This document shows positions 1-12,509 of a stretch of 64,000 nt of DNA, one piece after another. The DNA comes from Cricetomys ansorgei. Lineage: Eukaryota; Chordata; Mammalia; Rodentia; Nesomyidae. Each line of letters starts with the position of its first letter. The stretch's first letter is position 1. The position numbers and the translations under genes are program-made. The stretch is taken from positions 1 to 64,000 of the forward strand of contig JAMJFZ010003625.1 in assembly GCA_026225945.1 (NCBI GenBank), given 5' to 3'. The notes beneath the pieces were generated by a model. That model saw only the letters and a list, made by a program, of their open reading frames with translations, was not told where the DNA came from and did no database searches.

Positions 1-2125
1 TTATTGTAAACAGAAACGGTGAGATGTTGGGGGATATTTTATAGTCCTTGTAGCACATAAAGGATTCGCTTCCTACCTGTCAGCAATGGAGTGGCACCCA
101 CTTCTCCATATGAATAGGACATTCCTTAACCTTAAGGCAGATGAAGGTTAGGCTCCATTCGTTTGTATATTGGAGGGCTGCGTGGAGACAGGGAGGATTT
201 GGAATGAAAAAGCACCTAGGGCTGGGGCAGGGAGGAGATGCAGGAAGAGAAGCAGGATAGGATGATGGAATGAAGTCTTTGCCTAGTCGCCCAGGTACTA
301 AATCCCTAAGAACTGACATGGCTTGTAATTAAAACCATTGAGAAAAACCAAAGATAGACTATTAAAAAACTGCGTGGCCACTGTCTGCTTTACGTGTTGT
401 GTGTCTGTCTCTCTGTGTGGCATGTGAGATCTAACATGGGCCAAGTCAGCTCCACTCACAAACTATGGCTGAGTGGCAGTGCTGCCACTCGCTCACCAGG
501 CACCTCAGCAGGACCTTCGGCTGGGAGCCCGAGCCTCGCTGTATGCACAGTGTGCATAGAGATCCAGCCACGGTGGCGGGTAATGCACTGAGCAGACCTC
601 TGGGGCCCAGCCCCAGCCACAGCTGATTCCAGGTGGACCTGGTTTTCGAGACTGCAGGGCAGGCCACAGTTGCTACGGCAATTGCGGCTGTGGCCATAGT
701 TGGGGCGGGGGACCCTCCAGCTTTGCACTCTCCCTGGATGATGCTGTCTAGGTGTTCCTGTGGTTTCTGTTTCATGTTTTGTTTTATGTATGCATGAAGG
801 CTTGTCTTATTTGTGTGCGGATGGTGTCTAAATATATGAAAATGTATGTTCTGTGTTCATTTAAATATAAAAAAAAGTCTTTTTATGATTAAATACTAGA
901 TCGCTGTCCTGGATGCTGGATGACCAGATCTGGGGCAGAGGGGAGACTTGCAGTAACTTCTGCCGCTACCCCAGCCACTTCTGCTGCAACATGCAGTGGC
1001 TTTTTGGAGGGCACAGTGCAAAATTGTCCCAGATTTTTGCTTTTGTCTTTCCAGAAAAAGCAGACAAACTGTAAAAAAAAAAGGCAACAAGTCATCTCTG
1101 GATAAGTTCTGATGTTTCTCCGTTCTGTTCTTCCAGGCCTGGTTTTTCGATGTCTCTAAAGGTTTGTCTATCTGTGTGTATAGGTGATGATGCGCTTTCT
1201 GGCGCACAGTGTGGATACATGGGTAGCTACCAAATTTAAAAATTTGTAAAATCTAAAAAGAACATTAAAGCTAAAGCTTGTAACGTGGTTGGTAATAATC
1301 TTGAGTATGGCATGGCATGACTCCATTTTGGGATGTGGACAACATGCAACTTGCTGACTTGTGGTTTGCAACCATCTTGGCTGCCTTCCTACTTGGGGAA
1401 GATGGCGGCCACGAGGCTGGCGGTATCTTTACTAGGGTCAAAGAGGACAAATGACACTTGACTTCACCACCATCTTAATGGAGGTAGCCACATGTTACCC
1501 ATCAAAGAGACAACAGATCTAAGATATTCTAGAATTAGCTAGTTTTATATAGTGTTTTTCTATCCTAAAACTTTATAAAGTTTATAACGATACAATTTTT
1601 AAGTGTTTAATAAGATATTAAAGCTATACCTGTGTGTAATCAACAAGGAATGTACCTTGTGCTGGCAGCCAAATTTTTCAGGGTAAGACTAAAAGGATTA
1701 AAACAAAACAAATAGAAACAACTAAAGTTTGTTTGTAAAAGAACCTGCAGTTTTAGAGACTGAGGGGCCATGTGATATATGAGCTCTAGCCGTGGCAGCT
1801 GGCTTAGGCCTACAAGACAGAATGAGGCTGAGAGTAGAACAAGAGGAATGTGCATTACACAATGGGACTTAGTTTTGCTTTTTAAATTGTAAAAGTTAAA
1901 AAAAAGGAGCTGTATTTTTGATATTACAAGCAGCAATAGTTGGGAGATTTTAAACTACTTGAAGAAGTTCGTAATTTTACAAAAAGCTAAAATTTAAAAC
2001 TGGATATTTTTAGAAACAGCTTTTAAGGTATTTAAATTTACAAGGCTATAGGACATTTTAAGTTTCTAAAATGTTTACAATGGCCTAAGTAGTTTGGCAA
2101 AACAAAAACAAAAAACTTAAAACAA
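1..2125. other. Unassigned, probably retroelement-derived sequence
   Basis: A moderately GC-rich stretch (about 430-730) is followed by AT-rich DNA. A GC-rich island of about 40 bp at 1,370-1,415 contains two inverted CCATCTT/AAGATGG-type motifs, which can bind YY1. Open frames are short and unrecognisable. The base composition and the nearby LTR suggest degraded LTR-element interior, but no homology can be named. Confidence 0.35.
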
Positions 2126-2285
2126 CTGTTCTCAACCCTTTCTGGTGGGGATGATCTGGGACCATCTAAATATTAGATGTTTACATTTCAGATCATATTG
2201 GAGTTGTAATTTTATGACTGGAGATCACTGCAGCATGAAAACTGAGTTACAGGGGTCACAGCATTAAAAAGTTTGAGAACCACTG
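2126..2285 (-). mobile_element. hAT-type DNA transposon remnant (URR1-like)
   Basis: Both ends carry the characteristic inverted termini: ctgttctcaaccctttc at the left and gtttgagaaccactga at the right. The interior resembles the short rodent hAT (Charlie-like) URR1 family, non-autonomous and old. Two better copies are at 32,117-32,340 and 37,398-37,620. Confidence 0.7.
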
Positions 2286-2289
2286 ACTT

Positions 2290-3653
2290 AAAATATGTCT
2301 CTGCTTATGTAAGGTCTACTCAGATATAAAGATGTATGTTTATCTGCTTGTCTTTGCTAACTTTGTTAAGCCTTAGTTATTTTGATAATTAAAATAGGAT
2401 AAAAATTATAATGCTCTGTAATGGTGTTTAAAAAAAATCTGTAATGGTACACTATAAAAAGGACAGGAAAGTTCCCAGTCTCTCTGTAAATTATAGTTAG
2501 AAGTTAAAAGTTTTATTTTCCACAGGAGCTTCAATTCAGAAATTACTTTTTTAAGGCTAAAATCTAACAAGGATAGCTAAAAAGCCACTAACTTATAAAC
2601 AACAATAAATTGATAATTAGAACATACAAGTTAATGGTCAGTCACCTAATAGATATTCTAGTTCCTTACAAAAATAAGCTTTACTTGGTCTCCTGTATAT
2701 CTTTTCTTTGTTAGGCCTGAGACTGGCATCTATAAAAATAGACAAAGTTTGGTTAACATAGAGATACATAGTAGATGGTCCTCACCCCTCAGAGATCTGC
2801 TGAATATGGCTTTTAATTGAGTTATAACAAGCAGAGACCCCAGATCCTAACAGTGAACCCCAACACCTCCAGAGAAGACAGATGTGTACAGAACAACCTC
2901 ACCAGTATTGTGATAGTGCACCACTGGGCAAAACTGCCCAATGCCTCACTTGCCATCTACCTGCCTAAACCGTGGACAAAATAGGACACTATAGAGTTGA
3001 TCGCCCTGTTTTGGATGGACAGAGCAGAGACGGATCCCTCTGAGTCTTTTTCTACAAAAAAGGTACCTTCTGGCCTGGCAATTGAAAAACTGGCCTGGCA
3101 ATTGAAGACTGTCATTGCCTTGAGGCCTCTGTTCTCCATAAGGTTGCAGAGAACACGGAAAGTCTGGGATCACCCGTCTAGGTATGGGTAAGTCTCTGTC
3201 ATTTTAATTGACACAGGATAATTGAGCTATACTTTTTGCTATAATTTAGTATTCCCAGATCTCTGGTGGCTTTGATGGCTAACTGTAATTCTGTTAGTTT
3301 AACAGCAACAGACAACCAGCTCCTCCCTCTCAGGCTACAGACTGACTTGCCTACAGGCTCCATATTAAAGGACAAACAGGATTTAGATGTAACTTTTACT
3401 GTCCCTTCACTTAAAATACCTTGCCTTAAAGTTACTGCTCTCAGTAATAACAATTCTTGTCTCCGGTAAATGGTCAGATTTGAAAAAAAACGTTGAAGGT
3501 CTTAAAAAAAAGGTATGAGGGTTTAAAAATGTTTTGAGGTTTAAAAAGATGTGGAAAGTTTAAATGTCTGTGGATGTGAAAGCCTAAGTAAGTTGTGATG
3601 GTCTGAAAAGGTAGTTTAAGATATACAGATAAAAGTTAAAAGGTGTAAGAGAG
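2290..3653. other. AT-rich sequence upstream of the LTR, no gene seen
   Basis: Mostly AT-rich, with short blocks of ordinary composition at 2,880-3,480. Those blocks may be degraded retroelement interior. A 19-bp block (about 3,070-3,110) is directly repeated once (ctggcctggcaattgaa). No intact frame above 90 codons and no recognisable protein. Confidence 0.35.
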
Positions 3654-4353
3654 TGTTGGGGCCCAGGTTACCCAGGCTATGAAATGCTTTAGCTTGACAA
3701 GGTTTCTGAAGCGAATTCACTGCCGGGAACTGGAACTCCCTAACTGCCTTGCCCCTTTTTTGTCTTCACTGTACGGTGGCATATGCTCTCTCATCAATAA
3801 TAAGATCTGTATAAGCCAACAGTAATAACAAAATCAATCCCTGAGCTGGCTACTGTGGGCTGGAATGAAACACAGCCATGCTATCCAAAAGTAAATTACA
3901 ATAAAGCAACCCAGGTTTATTGCAAAGATTTAAGAAATATAAAACCCAGAAAATTCCCCTAAGTTAACAGTTATTAGCAGCTTCTCCCCACCATTTATCA
4001 GCAGGGATTCTTTCTTCCCCGGAATACCCAGGCACCATTGCGTCTCAGGTGCAGGTGGCTACCCCCACACCTGACCTACAAGGTTGAGCAACCAATCAAA
4101 ATAGCCCAAGACCAGGGCTCCGGGGACCCCAGTAAAAGCCCTGGATTGGGGTTTCTCTCTCTCTTGCCCTCTCGCCTCTTGCCCACATCTCCCGCCCGTA
4201 CGTGGCGCCCGCCCCAAGCCACCGCGCCTGTCCCAAGCCGCCACTGCTCAAAGTTCATTTAATAAAAAGGCCTCGTGTGGTTTTAGCTGCCACCAAGACT
4301 GTCTTGTGTTTCTTTGAGGTTTACCCATCCTTCGTGGGAAGAAAGAACCCCCA
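3654..4353 (+). mobile_element. Long terminal repeat of an endogenous retrovirus-like element
   Basis: The segment starts TGTTGGGG and ends near CCCCCA. In plus orientation it has the usual LTR order: a CCAAT box at 4,092-4,096, a weak TATA-like AGTAAAAG at 4,131, a pyrimidine-rich stretch, and an AATAAA at 4,261-4,266 followed by a GT-rich segment (tcgtgtggtttt, tcttgtgtttctttg). I cannot assign a primer-binding site or polypurine tract with certainty, so whether it is a 5', 3' or solo LTR is open. Flanking sequence carries no intact gag, pol or env frame. Confidence 0.65.
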
Positions 4354-5942
4354 TTTCCGCGGGGGCCAAAGCTGGACCGCCAGGACCCCGCAAGAGAGCG
4401 ATTTAAAAATTTTAAAAATTCAGAGTTATAACATTAAAATCCTGGATACATCTGATAAGCTGACATATTTTGTTTTTATCCGGATTAATCCAGGTCTAGA
4501 GGCTTGCTTGGATTCCCCTTTCTCTTCTGAATATATAAAATCATACCTTGTTGTTAGAGGAAGCCAAGAACCATTCTCTACATTTAAAAAGGACAAATTT
4601 TGTCTACGTGGTATATAGCATGTTTTTTGTATTTTATTTTTATTAACCTGGTTTTGGTTATTTCAGAACATTTTATGATATTGTACTCTGTAAGAAAATA
4701 TTAACTGACTAACATATGGATTCTGTGTTGTGTAATTTATGGTCCACTGTAAAGTCCCTAAAAAACTTATGTTTTTAAGTGCCTTCAGAGGCTCAAGTCT
4801 AAGGTGTTTCTATTGGCTGTTTAACAGACATCTGGTAGCTGTTTTTTCTACATATGAATTTCAATACTTAAAGTTCCAAATGTAAGCTTCCTTAAACTTT
4901 AACTTCTGCCTCTAGTTTTTACAACAGATTATCATTTGGCTAAGAGGCACCATCCGGGAATCAAACTGCTTCATGTGCTGTGAGTCCTGGACTTGCTGAG
5001 AGATGATGGCCAGTCCAGCTGATGTGACCACACCTATTCACTCAACTGGATCAGTAAACCAGATGAACGCCACTGATGAAACCCCCCAGCTTTGAACAAA
5101 TTCCCAGCCTTTTGGGGGCCCCTGACTACGATGACCAGTTTCAGCAGGAAGCAGTCTAAGAGATTACAACGCCCCTTTTCTTCAGGCTGGAACTGTTACT
5201 CAAAAGAAAACTCCCTAGCACTGAGGACATGGCATTTACCGTGCCTATTGGGATACCAAAAAGTTACCTGTTGAGGACACAGACTCAGATTCATTAAGTT
5301 GGCAATATGACAGAAAACTTGCTTAAAGAAAAATCATTACAAAGAGGGGAGCATGAAATAAAATTAATGATTGGTCCCTCTGTCATTTGAAGACTTCCTC
5401 TAGATAGTAACTATGTCAGCCAATACAAGGCATTTGAACTTTCTCTTTACACTAATTATTGTGGGACCTTACATCACTGATATCTTCAACTAGATGCATG
5501 AACCTGATGGATATTAAATCCCAGTAAACCATATCTATAGAGTCAAAAGATTTGACACAGGATACAATACCAGGTAAGAATGAAAAGCGCAAAGCCCCTA
5601 ATGGTGAAGGCACTGACCGCTCCTCCATTCAATGTCAATTACTGGCTATTCCAGGAATCTGTTTAACAGCAAGTGCTCCCTTTCCCAGAGGTTTTTGTTA
5701 CATCTTAGCATTTAACCAGCCGATCCTGTACCTAGGTTCGGACCACTCAAAGAGATCCACTGCATCCTTTAAGAACCCACAAGGGAAGTTATCTCAGTAA
5801 CTCAATCTCTTGGAAAGTGCCAGACACTAGGGAGCTGATTTCCACAGGAAGATAAGGCTCCTTGCCTTTGGGAAAAAACTGGTCTCCTACTTGTACTAGA
5901 TGAGGAGGATTTCGAAGACTGTGCAATACAATTGCAGAACCA
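4354..5942. other. Degraded LTR-element-like sequence, no intact gene
   Basis: Between the LTR and unit copy 1. Short frames at 5,092-5,274 and 5,552-5,800 have normal amino-acid composition but are interrupted on all sides. Faint resemblance to retroviral interior is possible but too weak to name. No splice structure or promoter was seen. Confidence 0.35.
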
Positions 5943-6837
5943 GCTGTGTGCACTTGGGAGGGCTCTAGATTCTTAGCTCTGAGTCCTGACCATTATGGGA
6001 GATGAGAAGAGCCGCCCAAAAACTCGACTCTTCATGACGATGGATGCAGGGAGATGGAATAGGTACCATGCCATCAGGGTTCACATGCAGGCTGAGACCA
6101 TCATCCCCAGTAGGGATCACCAGAGCCTGGGACATCCATAACCTCGCCGGCAAAAGCAGGCCACCTAGGAAGGATCCTGATGTGGAAACAAGGACATATA
6201 AAAACCAGAAACATGCCATCTAAACTGCCGCCTTGCTACCAGACCCCGGCAGGGGGCACCAGCCTACCCATCTCCTAGGCATTGCCAGGCAACCATTATG
6301 AGCTCTCTCTGGTTCTGTCATGACTGCACTCCACCCCTCAGGCCCACCCCCTCAACCCCAACCAACCCCAAAAGCAGGCAGCCCTCAGGATCCTGGTTTC
6401 TCTTTCCTGTCTGCAAACACCCAAGTCACTCTCAGGCACATACATATGTATCTTTCACGTGTCTGTGGCCGGGACTAGGCACACATGCAACTCAGAGCTC
6501 TCGGAAGACCCTCGAGGGGCCCCACGGGCAACTAGACACAAGGCAAAACACACTTCTCACTGGTCCCACCAGGGTGGCCCTCCTCAGTGACCTCATCACA
6601 GGAAGCTCTCTCAAGATGCCGTCCTGTTTTCTCTCCAGGGGCCCACGCACAAGGCCCAGGAACCAGAGCCCAGAGAGCAATCATGTGAATGAATGAGCTT
6701 GACCACCAGGCTACATGCAAAATCAAACACAGCAACCAGCCTCACAAGCAGGGATTCTACACCCCAACCACCATCTGTCTCTATCTCTGTGTCTCTCTCT
6801 ATCCTTCTCACTTCCCTATACTAAGATCTCTAGCTGC

Positions 6838-6875
<38 letters not shown>

Positions 6876-8000
6876 CTCTTTCTCAGACCCTCGCCCTTTA
6901 TCTCCTTTTCCCTCTCCCTACCTCTCTCCTATAAACAGTGCTAGCCAGAGAGTATCCAGGGCAGACAGGCCTGTCTGATGCCAGACCATACACCCTGTTC
7001 CCTTGGGAAAGGCACATCATGACCCAACAGGAATCTTTCCTTCCTTATAGGAGCTGAGAGAGTGTCCAGGGACCTGCCTCCACAGGCCTGAGAACTTCCA
7101 AGATGCCCTCTAGAAACAGACCTCTTTGGCTCCCTCCAGGAGTAGGCACAGTCCTTGCCCAACTCTCCCTCTCTGCCATGCCTCACCTAGGCAGTCTCCC
7201 TGATGGTGCAAAGGGAGCGAGCCTCCTAGCTACCTTGGGCCAGGCGTGTTCCGAGTTCTCAGAGGTGCCAGATCTGCCACTCAAGGATGGGTCTTGCCAA
7301 ATCCCATACCAATGCCACGCCACCGATCGGATCTGCAGACCAAGCCGAGTCACAGGCACTCACAGCCATCCCGGCCAGGAAAGGCCCTATCTCACGCCCA
7401 CCTGACCTGCTGCTGAGGGACGAGGCCTAGGGTCTTCCCCTTCAAACTCACCTGTTACTTCCCCCTTCACTCTGACCTGACCACCATGACTGCCACACTC
7501 CTGGACCTCTATTATGCTGCCTCTGCGCTTCCTGGGGCCTACCTTCCTCTCCAGTGGACTCACCAGGTATAAACACAAACACCCACAAGCATGGCCCAAA
7601 CTCCCAGGCCCACACAAACACACACAAATACACACACACTCACAACACCCTAATACAGACACGGGCTTCTTGGACCCCAGACTGCCGTCTGTTCATTTTA
7701 GAGTGTCCTCTAACTAAGCGTTCTTCCACCCCAGTTCCCTGGACAGGGAAGAGCAGGACAAGGGGCTTGTCCACCCTTCGACCTGGGTGTTAGTTCTCCC
7801 TGGCGGTTAGGCAAGGTGACCTCGTCAGCTGAACCCGCAAGTGGGCTGCCCACATAGGTGCTGGGCATCGCAGGGAGGGGGTTGGTTAGGGGAGGCCGGG
7901 TGCCCTTCAGTCCACACCCCACTCTGGCTGCTTCTACTAAGACTCACGCCGAGCCACACACTAGCCTGCCTTGGGCCCACCAACTACACACAACCAGGTG
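5943..8000 (+). repeat. Unit copy 1 of a ~2-2.8 kb repeated segment
   Basis: Aligns with copy 2 from about 9,637 onward: the gggagatgagaag and aactcgactctt blocks, the gatgtgg...ggaca/gatgtataaaaac block, tgagctctctctgg at 6,299, the CT-rich tract at 6,840-6,870, the ctagccagagagta block at 6,943 and gggcttgtccaccctt at 7,766. About 600 bp at 7,140-7,760 has no counterpart in the other copies. The 5' third of the unit (8,420-9,630 of copy 2) is missing. Similarity to copy 2 is about 80-85% by eye, so this is the oldest pairing. Confidence 0.85.
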
Positions 8001-9195
8001 GCCTCTGTCCTTGCTGTTGCCTCCCAGTCTGCTTCTAAGACTCTGGGCATGTGGCTGTAGGGTAGATACATTTCCTGACAGGGCCTTGCCCCTCAACTTC
8101 ACCTGCAGTCCTACTCAAACAGAATCCCCAATGTCCAAAGGACAAAAAAAACCCAAAAAGCAAACCAGCAATATATAAAAAATAAAGGGGGGGGAACAAA
8201 AATGAAATGCAAAGAAAAAATTAGGAAGGCAGAGAGAATGTGATGCAGACGGAGAAGAGAGAGGAGAGGAGGGAATGAGGAAGGCAGGGATGGAGTGAAA
8301 TGGATAGATGTCCTTTGGTGACATTGGCTGTGTGGCCCTGACAGCCTGAGAACAGCCCTGAACAGATTCTGGGGTGGGGTTGTGCGGGTGAGGGCTAGGG
8401 CAGTGTGTGAGCTGTGGGTGCTGCTGGCGAGCCTCAACCAAAAGGAGGTGCTTCCCACCTGTAGCAGGCCACACCCTGTGGTTCATGGCTAGCTCTGGGG
8501 AGTGAGGTGGCCCACCAGGCCACGGGTCACCCGGACACTGATTTCTCCCACGGCTCTCCTGGGCGGCCAAGTCTGCTGGAGGGAGACCCACTAGTCCTTC
8601 CTGTGCAGCCATGACCAAGGCCAACCTTAGCCTGCTTGCTGCCATGTCCAGGAGCAGCACAGGGACCCGCCGGCAGGATCAGCATAACCATTCCACTTGA
8701 TGGCAGTAGTGCACCCAGAAAGCCAACTACCTCGGGCGCTGGTTCCACTCCCTCCGCCCTTCCCTGAGCAAAGAACTTTTCAAGAAAAAAAGAAGAGCCA
8801 CACACTGGCTCAGCTACCACTGGACTCCAAAATGGCCACCAATGTTCCCGGCAGGGACTGGTCAGAGATGGGACACAAACCCTGTTCCTGGGAGGATCCC
8901 AACAGTGTGCAGGTTATGCAGGAAGGTGAGGGGCTTCTCGCTCCCAGGGGATGGGGCAGGTAAGGTGGTGAGCCTAGGACCTGAGTGTCCAGAAAACAGT
9001 GGGGAACGGGGCGCGGGAGTGAGGAGGTAGGGGGTTCCGCTAATGCAATGCCATGCTAAACTCCAAGCCATTTCGGGAGCTAGGGAGTCCCTGAAGGTCC
9101 TCCCTGATGAGATGCCAGAGGGAATCCTAGGAGAATATCACAGCAAACTGGACCACAGTGTAGCACAGTCAGACTCAAAAAACGTGGACTCTGGA

Positions 9196-9262
9196 CCAGG
9201 GGACCAAGGGGCCAGGGGACCAGGCGATCAGGGGACCACGGGACCAGGGCACCAGGGGTCAG
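9196..9262 (+). repeat. Short GGGGACCAG-type minisatellite
   Basis: Several imperfect 8-10 bp units (ggggaccag, gggaccac, gggcacca). The array is shorter and differently arranged in copy 3 (41,043-41,092). In copy 4 it runs into the window end (about 63,938-64,000). Confidence 0.7.
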
Positions 9263-10484
9263 GAGCTGTGTCTTGAGCCCTTGCTGCCCAGCCAGGATCC
9301 AGCTCCTGTGGACTGAACTCCCCACGTCTGAAAGACCACTAGAGCTTCCTTGCAGGACTTGAGTGTGCTGACTCTGTGGGAGCCTGGCCAAAACCAGGCT
9401 CCCAGGTCAATGCTACCTGCCAAGGACCCTCACCCTACCCTACACCATCCCCTGGCAGCCTGACCCTTGCCTGGTAGGGCAGCAGGATCCTGGTGTAGCA
9501 GAAATCAGGACACAGGGGATGGTGGGAAGATGACTTGTCAGAAGAGAAGACCACCCTTCCCAAAGGGGTCCCAGGAAGCCCAGCAAGGCCTTCCCACCTG
9601 GCAGAAGGGGCTCACCCATGGAAGCAGAGCAGGCAGATGTGTGCCTTTGGGAGGGCTCCAGTCTCTGACTCTGATGGGAGATGAGAAGGGCCGCTCAAAA
9701 ACTCGACTCTTCTTGTCCAGGGATCTAGGAAGGTGCCTTCAGGTGCCCTGCCATCGGGCTTCAGATGGAGGCTGAGGGCATCACTCCCAGCAGAGGTCAC
9801 CAGGGGCCTGAGACATCCACAACCTCAAAGGCAGAGGCAGGCAGCCCAGGAAGGATCCTGATGTGGAGACGAGGATGTATAAAAACAAGAAACATGCCAT
9901 CTAATCTGCCCCCTTACCTACCAGGCCCCGCCATGGCACCCCAGGTTACCCATCTCCTAGGCATTGCAAGGCAACCATTATGAGCTCTCTCTGGGTCTCT
10001 CATGACATCACTTCTGGCCTCAGCCCCACGCCCTCACCCCCAACCCACCCCAACCATCAGGCACCCCTCAGGATCCTAGTTTCCCTTTCCTGTCTGCAAA
10101 CACCCAAGTCACTCTCAGGCACATATGTGTCTTTCCCCTGCCTGTGGCTGGGGCTAGGCGCACATGCAACTCAGAGCACTCGGAAGATAGTCGAGGGGTC
10201 CCACGGGCAACTAGACACAAGGCACAACACACTTCTCACTGGTCCCACCAGGGTAGCCCTCCTCAGTGACCTCCTCACAGGAAGCTCTCTCAAGGTGCCT
10301 TCATCTTTTCTCTCCAGGGGCCCAAGCCAAAGGTCCAGGGACCAGAGCCTACAGAGCACTCATGTGAATGAATGAGCTTCACCAACAGGCTACATGCAAA
10401 ATCAACAACAAAGTCAAATACATCCCCCAGCCTCACAAGCAGGGATTGTACACCCACACACACACCCATCTGTCTCTGTGTCTC

Positions 10485-10610
10485 TCTGTGTCTCTCTCTC
10501 TCTCCTCTCCTTCTCACTTCCCTATACTAAGATATTTCTCTCTCTCTCTCTCTCTCTCAAACCCTCTCCCTTTATCTCCTTTCCCCTCAACCTACAACTC
10601 TCCTATATAC
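10485..10610 (+). promoter_or_regulatory. CT-rich tract followed by TATA-like motif (unit copy 2)
   Basis: A (CT)n-rich stretch of about 75 bp is followed 40-45 bp later by cctatatacagtg. The arrangement recurs in all unit copies (6,840-6,940; 40,040-40,150; 42,310-42,420; reverse at 62,585-62,740; copy 1 reads ctataaacag). It resembles the core promoter part of an LTR or an independent promoter. Transcription is not shown by the sequence. Confidence 0.3.
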
Positions 10611-11229
10611 AGTGCTAGCCAGAGAGTACCCAGGGCAGACAGGCCTGTCTGATGCCAGACCATATACCCTGTTCCCTTGGGGAAGGCACACCACAACCCA
10701 ACAGGAACCTTTCCTTCCTTCTAGGAGCTGAGTGAGAGTCCAGACGCCTGCCTCCACAAGCCTGAGAACTTCCACGATGCCCTCTAGAAACAGACCTGTG
10801 GCTGTCTCCTAGGTTAGCCCCAGACACAGGGCTTGTCCACCCTTCAACCTGGGTGTTAGTTCTCCCTGGATGTTATGCAAGGTGACCTAGCCAATAGAAC
10901 CCAAGTGTATGCTGCCTGCATGAGGTTTTGGCATCACAGTCATGGGGTTTGTTAGGGGATGTATGGTACCCTTTCATCCATCTCAGTCCAACAACCCACC
11001 CCCAACCCACCATCCCCTCGCACAGATTATCATTCACCCCTTCTTTCTATCTTCATCGCTATATATTTCTGTGTAGCTTTCTCTTTTTCTGTCTTTGTCT
11101 CTGCTCAATATTTAAAATTCCATTTGTGACTTGCATATTCCATTAAAACCTTTATACTAAATATGTGACTATATAAAATTATAAAAGTGATTTCGCTATT
11201 CAGTATTTATAAACTTCAAAAGTGGTGCT

Positions 11230-12279
11230 TTCTTTTTAGCTTTTTATCAACTGTTTTATATCATACTTCCTTAAGACACTGAATGAAAATCTGGGTCTTT
11301 TAATGCTTACTTGTAGTCATATCCTCAAGATCTTGGAACAGAGAATTTTCGTGAGTCCATCTTTAAATTGAATTTGTTTCTTTTTAGACTTTGTAGTTTA
11401 TATTTTTATCTTTTCTTACCCCTTCTTTTTACTTAGCAACCTCTTTCACCATTCCCTTCTTCCTCCACTTGCTGCTTCTTCTCCTTCTTAAAACATTATC
11501 TCACCACGTAGCTCTGGCTATCTTTGTTCTCAGTATTCAGACCACCATAACCCCAAAATTACAGACCTCTTCCGATTTTTGCCTCCTGACAGCTGATGTG
11601 AATGAATTGCACAGGTCGCCCTAACAAAAAACATGAAGAAAAAAATCAATCCATATGATTGTATGCATTACTGGTAGGATCATTTTACTTAGTATATAAA
11701 GGGCCCTTCATTCCATCATTAGCCATTAAGATGAGATTTAACTTTATTCATATATATATTTTTATATATGCACATAAATATTCTATCTACACCCAAAATT
11801 CAAAGTAATTTTGAACCCTATACTATCTCATTACACATAAGAAATATAAGAAGCAGGAATGTGCAGGAAAGATAGAACAGAGAATGTATTTGGCTAAACC
11901 AGTTGCCATTGTATTACAAAATGTGCACTATAACAGGGCATCCAAGAATTTATCTAGGGTCAGTGAGGTATCTCAGTAGGTAAAAGCACTCACTGAGTGA
12001 TTCTGAACATCTAATTTTAGATCCTTAGAACCCCCAAAAAAGACAGAAGCTGTAGTGTACATATGTCTCCTTGGTTTTGTACAGGGTGACAGGAAACAAA
12101 GAAGAGAGCAGAATGAACACCGAGATTGTAGGTCTGCTATCCTGGGGTGTTCAGTGCAGAGGTAGAAACAAGAGAGAGTGTCTCACACAAGGTCAAAGAT
12201 GAGAACAAGCGCCCCAAAGTAGTCCTCCAAATAACTTGTAAACAGTGTCCCATGCACAGCACTCACACACACTTCATAA

Positions 12280-12280
<1 letters not shown>
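11230..12280. other. Unique arm sequence, no gene seen
   Basis: AT-rich sequence immediately after unit copy 2, with a counterpart at about 60,915-61,968. It includes an (AT)-rich stretch near 11,750. Frames are short and do not resemble any protein. Confidence 0.6.
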
Positions 12281-12281
<1 letters not shown>

Positions 12282-12321
<40 letters not shown>

Positions 12322-12324
12322 ACC
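12282..12324 (+). repeat. (CA)n microsatellite
   Basis: About 20 dinucleotides. The right-arm partner is a GT tract at 60,878-60,910. Confidence 0.9.
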
Positions 12325-12362
12325 ATCATCACCGTACATGTACACAGAAGTTTAAAAAATAA

Positions 12363-12505
12363 GGCCAGGTGATAGTGGCACACACCTTTGATCCCAGCAC
12401 TCTGGAGGCAGCAGCAGGTGGATCTCTGTGTGTTCGAGGCCAGCCAGGTCTACAGAGTGAGTTCTAGGACAGCTAGTGGTATATCAGAGAAACCCTATCT
12501 CAATA
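12363..12505 (+). mobile_element. B1 SINE
   Basis: gccaggtgatagtggcacac, then tttgatcccagcactctgg, then ggccagccaggtctacagag, ending in a tctcaata tail: the 7SL-derived B1 order. Confidence 0.88.
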
Positions 12506-12509
12506 ATAT

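Larger units (their letters stand above)
8420..11229 (+). repeat. Unit copy 2 (left arm)
   Basis: The most complete copy. In order it contains: a block around gctgctggagggagaccc (8,571), a short GGGGACCAG-type minisatellite (9,196-9,262), the aactcgactctt block (9,700), TATA-like gatgtataaaaac (9,873), tgagctctctctggg (9,979), a CT-rich tract (10,485-10,558), TATA-like cctatatacagtgctagc (10,602) and an AT-rich 3' end. Copy 4 is its palindrome partner, yet its part from about 10,380 to 10,830 matches copy 3 better. Confidence 0.9.

Noticed and set aside
5552..5800. Retroviral env-like reading frame
   Set aside because: Resemblance is too faint and the frame is short and isolated. I cannot support it.
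8115..8660. 181-codon minus-strand frame
   Set aside because: Not conserved in unit copy 3, biased composition, no homology recognised.
9980..10375. 131-codon open frame also present in unit copies 1 and 4
   Set aside because: In copy 1 the middle part is read in a different frame because of compensating small indels, and copy 3 is split in two. DNA similarity without frame conservation argues against coding.
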